NCBI RefSeq assembly: GCF_900112975.1
Contig: NZ_FONQ01000021.1
Coordinates: 1-54,090 of the forward strand
DNA from: Flavobacterium xueshanense
Lineage (GTDB): Bacteria; Bacteroidota; Bacteroidia; Flavobacteriales; Flavobacteriaceae
Reading direction: 5' to 3'
Length of the DNA: 54,090 nucleotides
Shown: one piece after another, positions 51,421-54,090 of the stretch
Layout of the letters: each line of letters begins with the position of its first letter
Numbering within the stretch: position 1 is the stretch's first letter
Position numbers and translations under genes: made by a program
Notes under the pieces: model-generated
What the model saw: only the letters and a program-made list of their open reading frames with translations
What the model was told of the DNA's origin: nothing
Databases searched by the model: none

Positions 51421-52629
51421 TAGAATATGATTTTTTAATACGAATTCGAGATAATTACTATTTTGAAAGGAAGTATATAAACTTATAAATTCTTTAATTA
51501 TTCATGCTGTAGTACCGTCAATAAAATTAGAACCAATTCTATTGATAATGAAGGAAGAAAAATATTAACCTTAAATAAATAGGGAAGACAGTTATGACGT
51601 TTTTCACAAAGGGTAGTCATAACAAATGAAATAGTTTCAAACTTAAATATCTTCAAAAGGCTGGTTAAATATAGCGTAGCTTAATTGAGTTGCCATGGCT
51701 GGCTTATCATTAGGATATTAAAAAGAAAAAAGATCGCTGACGCTTATTGAGATATTATTTTCATTGCTGTGGCGAAAGCCAAATAAAGCGATTTAAGCTA
51801 TTGTTTTTATTTAATCACAAATTTGTTGCTTTTTAGCATATTGATCTATCTATAGGCGTGCTAGGTATAAAATAATAGATGTAAAAGATTAAATTAAAAA
51901 CTGCTAACGCTAATTGAGATATTATTTTTATTTTATGTGGCTGAAGCCAAATTGAATTAATTGGATATTTTTTTTACAATTAACTGAATGTTGATTAATG
52001 TAAATTAAAAGAATTATTTATTGATTCGAAACTTCGTTTATATAAAGAAAATATAATAAAGAGAAATCTCTAACTATTAAATTTAAATTTTCTATTATAT
52101 ATTATATTAATTCTTTATTATTATAATTTATATAGTTTTATAGATTATTAATATTAGTTTAATTGAATATGTTAGTAATATGGGGGTTAGTTGACTGTTT
52201 TATTAGCAGTTATATAACTGTTACATTAGCAGTTAAACTACTGTTAAATATACAGCCATCTAACTATTAAAGGTTAAGTAAAATAAAATCTCAATTACCT
52301 TTCCTTATAAAGTAAAAACTTTCTATTAATCATTAGCAACTTTAATAGAGCTACTGAAGAAATAGTAAATATAATTAGAATAAACAACTATCAAATATAA
52401 ATATAGGGAAATATTAAAAAAATTATAGAATAAGTATTGACTTTTTTGTTGCTTTTCGTTATACTATGTTATACTTCAAAAAAATTGAAACCAATTTAAA
52501 GTTTCATTTTTAAAATTTATAATTAGAGAAAATAAACTCATTAAAAATTCTGTTGCTGGAGGGTTGCTCCTCCAGCGTGGGTTACAGACTTAACCACTTA
52601 AAATAAAGAATACCCAATAAAAAAAACAA
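51421..52629. other. 1.2-kb AT-rich repeat-bearing stretch, possible control or replication region
   Basis: No gene was found on either strand. It contains two related 50-bp direct repeats (51736-51784 and 51903-51952: GCT-ACGCT-ATTGAGATATT, then ATTATTTT, TGTGGC-GAAGCCAAAT). It also has a block of alternating AGTTA/TAACT half-sites (52190-52246) with the palindrome CAGTTATATAACTG (52207-52220). There is a GTTATACT pair (52459-52478) and a GCTGGAGG/CCTCCAGC hairpin (52555-52576) just before the winged-helix gene. It separates the BREX promoter from that gene. Confidence 0.5.
52555..52576 (+). promoter_or_regulatory. GC-rich hairpin in the 5' leader of the winged-helix gene
   Basis: GCTGGAGG (52555-52562) and CCTCCAGC (52569-52576) form a perfect 8-bp stem around GTTGCT, 53 nt before the start codon. 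A second, weaker stem GTGG(G)TTA/TAACCAC follows. In surrounding AT-rich DNA it stands out as an RNA leader structure, attenuator or operator. Confidence 0.45.
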
Positions 52630-53418
52630 ATGAAACAAAAATTATCAATTAAACAGACTTACCATGATGTCTTATTTATGGCATCTTCTCATCAAAATAA
52701 AGAAAAAAAATTTCACATCAACCCTACACAATTTAAGATTATTCTTAAATTAATCCAATATGAAAAAACGGATAAAAATATTACCTATCAAAACAAACAT
52801 ATAGCTAAACACATATATCAGGCTGAATCAACCGTTAAAGACGCTATCGAAGAAATAAGAAATAAGGGATACATAACTTCCGAATTAAAAAAATATAATA
52901 ATCGATTAGGGTTTAAAACAAAACGCACTATTAATTTAGATTGGGATTTTATTCAAAGATTATTTGACGAACATGTTTTAAAGGATTCAAATATAGAGAC
53001 CACTTCATCAACTCCTAAAGAAATTATAAGTAAAACTTCAATAATAGATACTGATGAGATTGATCCAGTAATCATAGAAGATATAATTGATCCATTAAAA
53101 TTTGAAAAAGTTCCCTCTACTATAGTTAAAATTTTAAGGACTAAGGAAGAAATCACAACTACTACGGAAGTTGCTCCAGTTACTATTAATAAAATATTGA
53201 TTGAAGAAACACTACTTATGACGGAAGTTAATAGTGATAAAAAAATTAGAGAAGAATTAGAAGAAAGATTTGATATAGTAAAACGCAAGATGGCTAAAAA
53301 TAATCAATTCGAACGATACAATGAAATTATAGACTTAGAAAAAATATCAGATCAATATACTTCAGATGAAATAAATTATTTCCTTGATAATTATGAAAAT
53401 AAAAAAGAAGACAATTAG
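52630..53418 (+). CDS. Winged-helix protein with low-complexity tail, possible replication or regulatory protein
   Basis: The 262-residue protein has no named family that I can fix. The first 115 residues form a winged helix: LIQYEKTDKNITYQNKHIAKHIYQAESTVKDAIEEIRNKGYITSE, with recognition helix AESTVKDAIEEIRNKG. The middle (about 125-210) is a Thr/Ile/Glu-rich repetitive region, and the C-terminus (EELEERFDIVKRKMAKNNQFERYNEIIDL) is helical. The layout resembles plasmid- or mobile-element-type replication initiators and HTH regulators with wHTH heads. The repeated half-sites upstream (52190-52246) could be its binding sites. This is an inference from position. Confidence 0.6.
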   Translation: MKQKLSIKQTYHDVLFMASSHQNKEKKFHINPTQFKIILKLIQYEKTDKNITYQNKHIAKHIYQAESTVKDAIEEIRNKGYITSELKKYNNRLGFKTKRTINLDWDFIQRLFDEHVLKDSNIETTSSTPKEIISKTSIIDTDEIDPVIIEDIIDPLKFEKVPSTIVKILRTKEEITTTTEVAPVTINKILIEETLLMTEVNSDKKIREELEERFDIVKRKMAKNNQFERYNEIIDLEKISDQYTSDEINYFLDNYENKKEDN

Positions 53419-53767
53419 TCTAGATATGGATTCATCAACATTAAGATAAATTTTATCAAAAATTAAATTTTTAATAAACTAATCCTTAATTAGAAACTGT
53501 AAAATAGAAAATATAATTTTTTACGATTTTTTTACGATGGTAATTATACTATACTTATTTTCATCCAATCCCTAAAAAAGAGGTGGAGCGAATTTTCGTC
53601 CCACCTCAGCCCATTACAGTTCAGTTTGTTACTTTTAAAACAATATGGCAAGCAATAATAACCGATTCACATTAATTCTGGACTACCTTAATCACCTCTC
53701 TCAATATATACATATATATATATATATATATGCCAACTGATCTAATATATATTGACGTTAATGATAC
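53419..53767. other. Non-coding stretch with terminator and (AT)n tract
   Basis: It holds a terminator-like hairpin GAGGTGG (53580-53586) / CCACCTC (53601-53607) and a run of ten AT dinucleotides (53712-53731), a slippage-prone microsatellite. No gene was recognised. Confidence 0.55.
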
Positions 53768-54090
53768 TGGACTTGCTAACTTTACCTGCATAAAAAGTTA
53801 AGAATAAAACCTTAATTTTAACATATGAAACAAGTGCGTAAAATTTATGACCGAGCTTTTAAAGAGAAAGCCGTTCAATTGAGTTATGAGAGACATAACA
53901 TCTCAGAACTGGCCAGAGAATTAGGAGTTACAGCTCCACAATTGTATAAATGGAGAAAAGAGTACGAAGAGTTTGGACAAGGAAGTTTTCCAGGTAATGG
54001 CAATTTAAAGCAAACGCCAGAACAGGAGCTAATTTCTGAGCTTGAAAGAAAACTCAAAGATGCTGAACTAGAGCGAGATATATTAAAAAA
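53768..54090 (+). mobile_element. IS3-family insertion sequence, copy 2 (runs off the window)
   Basis: The left end TGGACTTGCTAACTTTACC at 53768 is a diverged form of copy 1's TGGACATGCTAACTTAGCC. The spacing from the left end to the orfA start (57 nt) and the AGTTAAGAATAA segment inside the end also match. It has the same orientation as copy 1 and lies about 38 kb from it. Sequence differences throughout orfA show that the two are separate relatives, not recent duplicates. Confidence 0.85.
53825..54090 (+). CDS. IS3 OrfA, copy 2 (3' end beyond the window)
   Basis: The 88 visible residues begin MKQVRKIYDRAFKEKAVQLSY and carry the same HTH (ISELARELGVTAPQLYKWRKEYEE) as the OrfA at 14801. The LERKLKDAELERDILKK zipper is cut by the window edge at the slippery A-run. 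Differences from copy 1 are spread over the gene (for example RHNI for RTNI and GNGNLKQTPEQELI for GKGNLKLSPEQEKI). It is probably functional as far as it can be seen. The orfB part lies outside the window. Confidence 0.9.
   Translation, partial: MKQVRKIYDRAFKEKAVQLSYERHNISELARELGVTAPQLYKWRKEYEEFGQGSFPGNGNLKQTPEQELISELERKLKDAELERDILK

Noticed and set aside
51736..51952. CRISPR-like array
   Set aside because: Only two diverged copies with unlike spacing, and no cas gene in the window.
14745..54090. Composite transposon formed by the two IS3 copies
   Set aside because: The copies are in the same orientation but clearly diverged across orfA, so they were not acquired as a matched pair, and the second copy is incomplete here. 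Bracketing by chance or by separate insertions is simpler.

Overview
The window looks like a chromosome segment of a Flavobacterium-like member of the Bacteroidetes. The DNA is AT-rich, SecA has the long flavobacterial form without the C-terminal zinc site, several promoters fit the Bacteroidetes -7 consensus TAnnTTTG, and lipoproteins carry short leaders ending in a lipobox Cys. No rRNA, complete tRNA or CRISPR array was seen.

Positions 1-14.7 kb are mostly housekeeping: the edge of an IS1182-type transposase, a solitary integron-cassette-like unit (184-670), secA, a DUF2795 protein, a PduO-type cobalamin adenosyltransferase, an ATP-grasp enzyme, a LolD/MacB-type ABC ATPase, lipoproteins, a SAM methyltransferase, an unusual SDR protein and a Uup-type ABC-F ATPase. 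Two copies of a structured flavobacterial intergenic repeat (Flavo-1-like) lie here.

An IS3-family element (14745-16005) has removed the 3' part of a tyrosine recombinase gene; a second, diverged IS3 copy starts at 53768. Between them lies about 38 kb of accessory DNA. From 17.5 to 26 kb there are probable defence genes. Four minus-strand units (19385-20128, 20479-23300, 23662-24609, 24867-25820) are each bounded by their own short inverted repeat of the form GTT...gene...AAC. They are separated by attC-like two-step hairpins. Read on the minus strand, the array starts at a leader with a TATATTTG box (about 25953) and ends in a 20-bp distal sequence (20317-20336). Leader copies also occur at 572-670 and 12409-12510, and the distal sequence recurs at 184-203. 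This resembles a cluster of attC sites lacking an integrase, with built-in promoters. Its cargo includes a Cap4-like nuclease plus zinc-hook ATPase pair, a membrane-anchored PD-(D/E)XK nuclease and a protein with an ExoX-C-like segment.

From 26 to 31.4 kb there are a serine recombinase, small hypothetical genes, an Xre regulator and a DUF2779 double-nuclease protein. From 51354 down to 31432 runs a BREX type 1-like operon: a small Xre/Cro regulator, brxA, brxB, brxC, a hypothetical gene, pglX, five accessory genes (zinc ribbon, two-TM protein, PLD-like nuclease, NERD-helicase-like protein with a broken P-loop, TPR-S1 RNA-binding protein), pglZ and brxL. This BrxL seems to carry an MITD1-type PLD-like C-terminal domain where a Lon protease domain would be expected. 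Together these genes would methylate host DNA and restrict phage, and the inserted genes probably add effector or regulatory layers. A 1.3-kb repeat-rich non-coding stretch and a winged-helix protein gene close the window.
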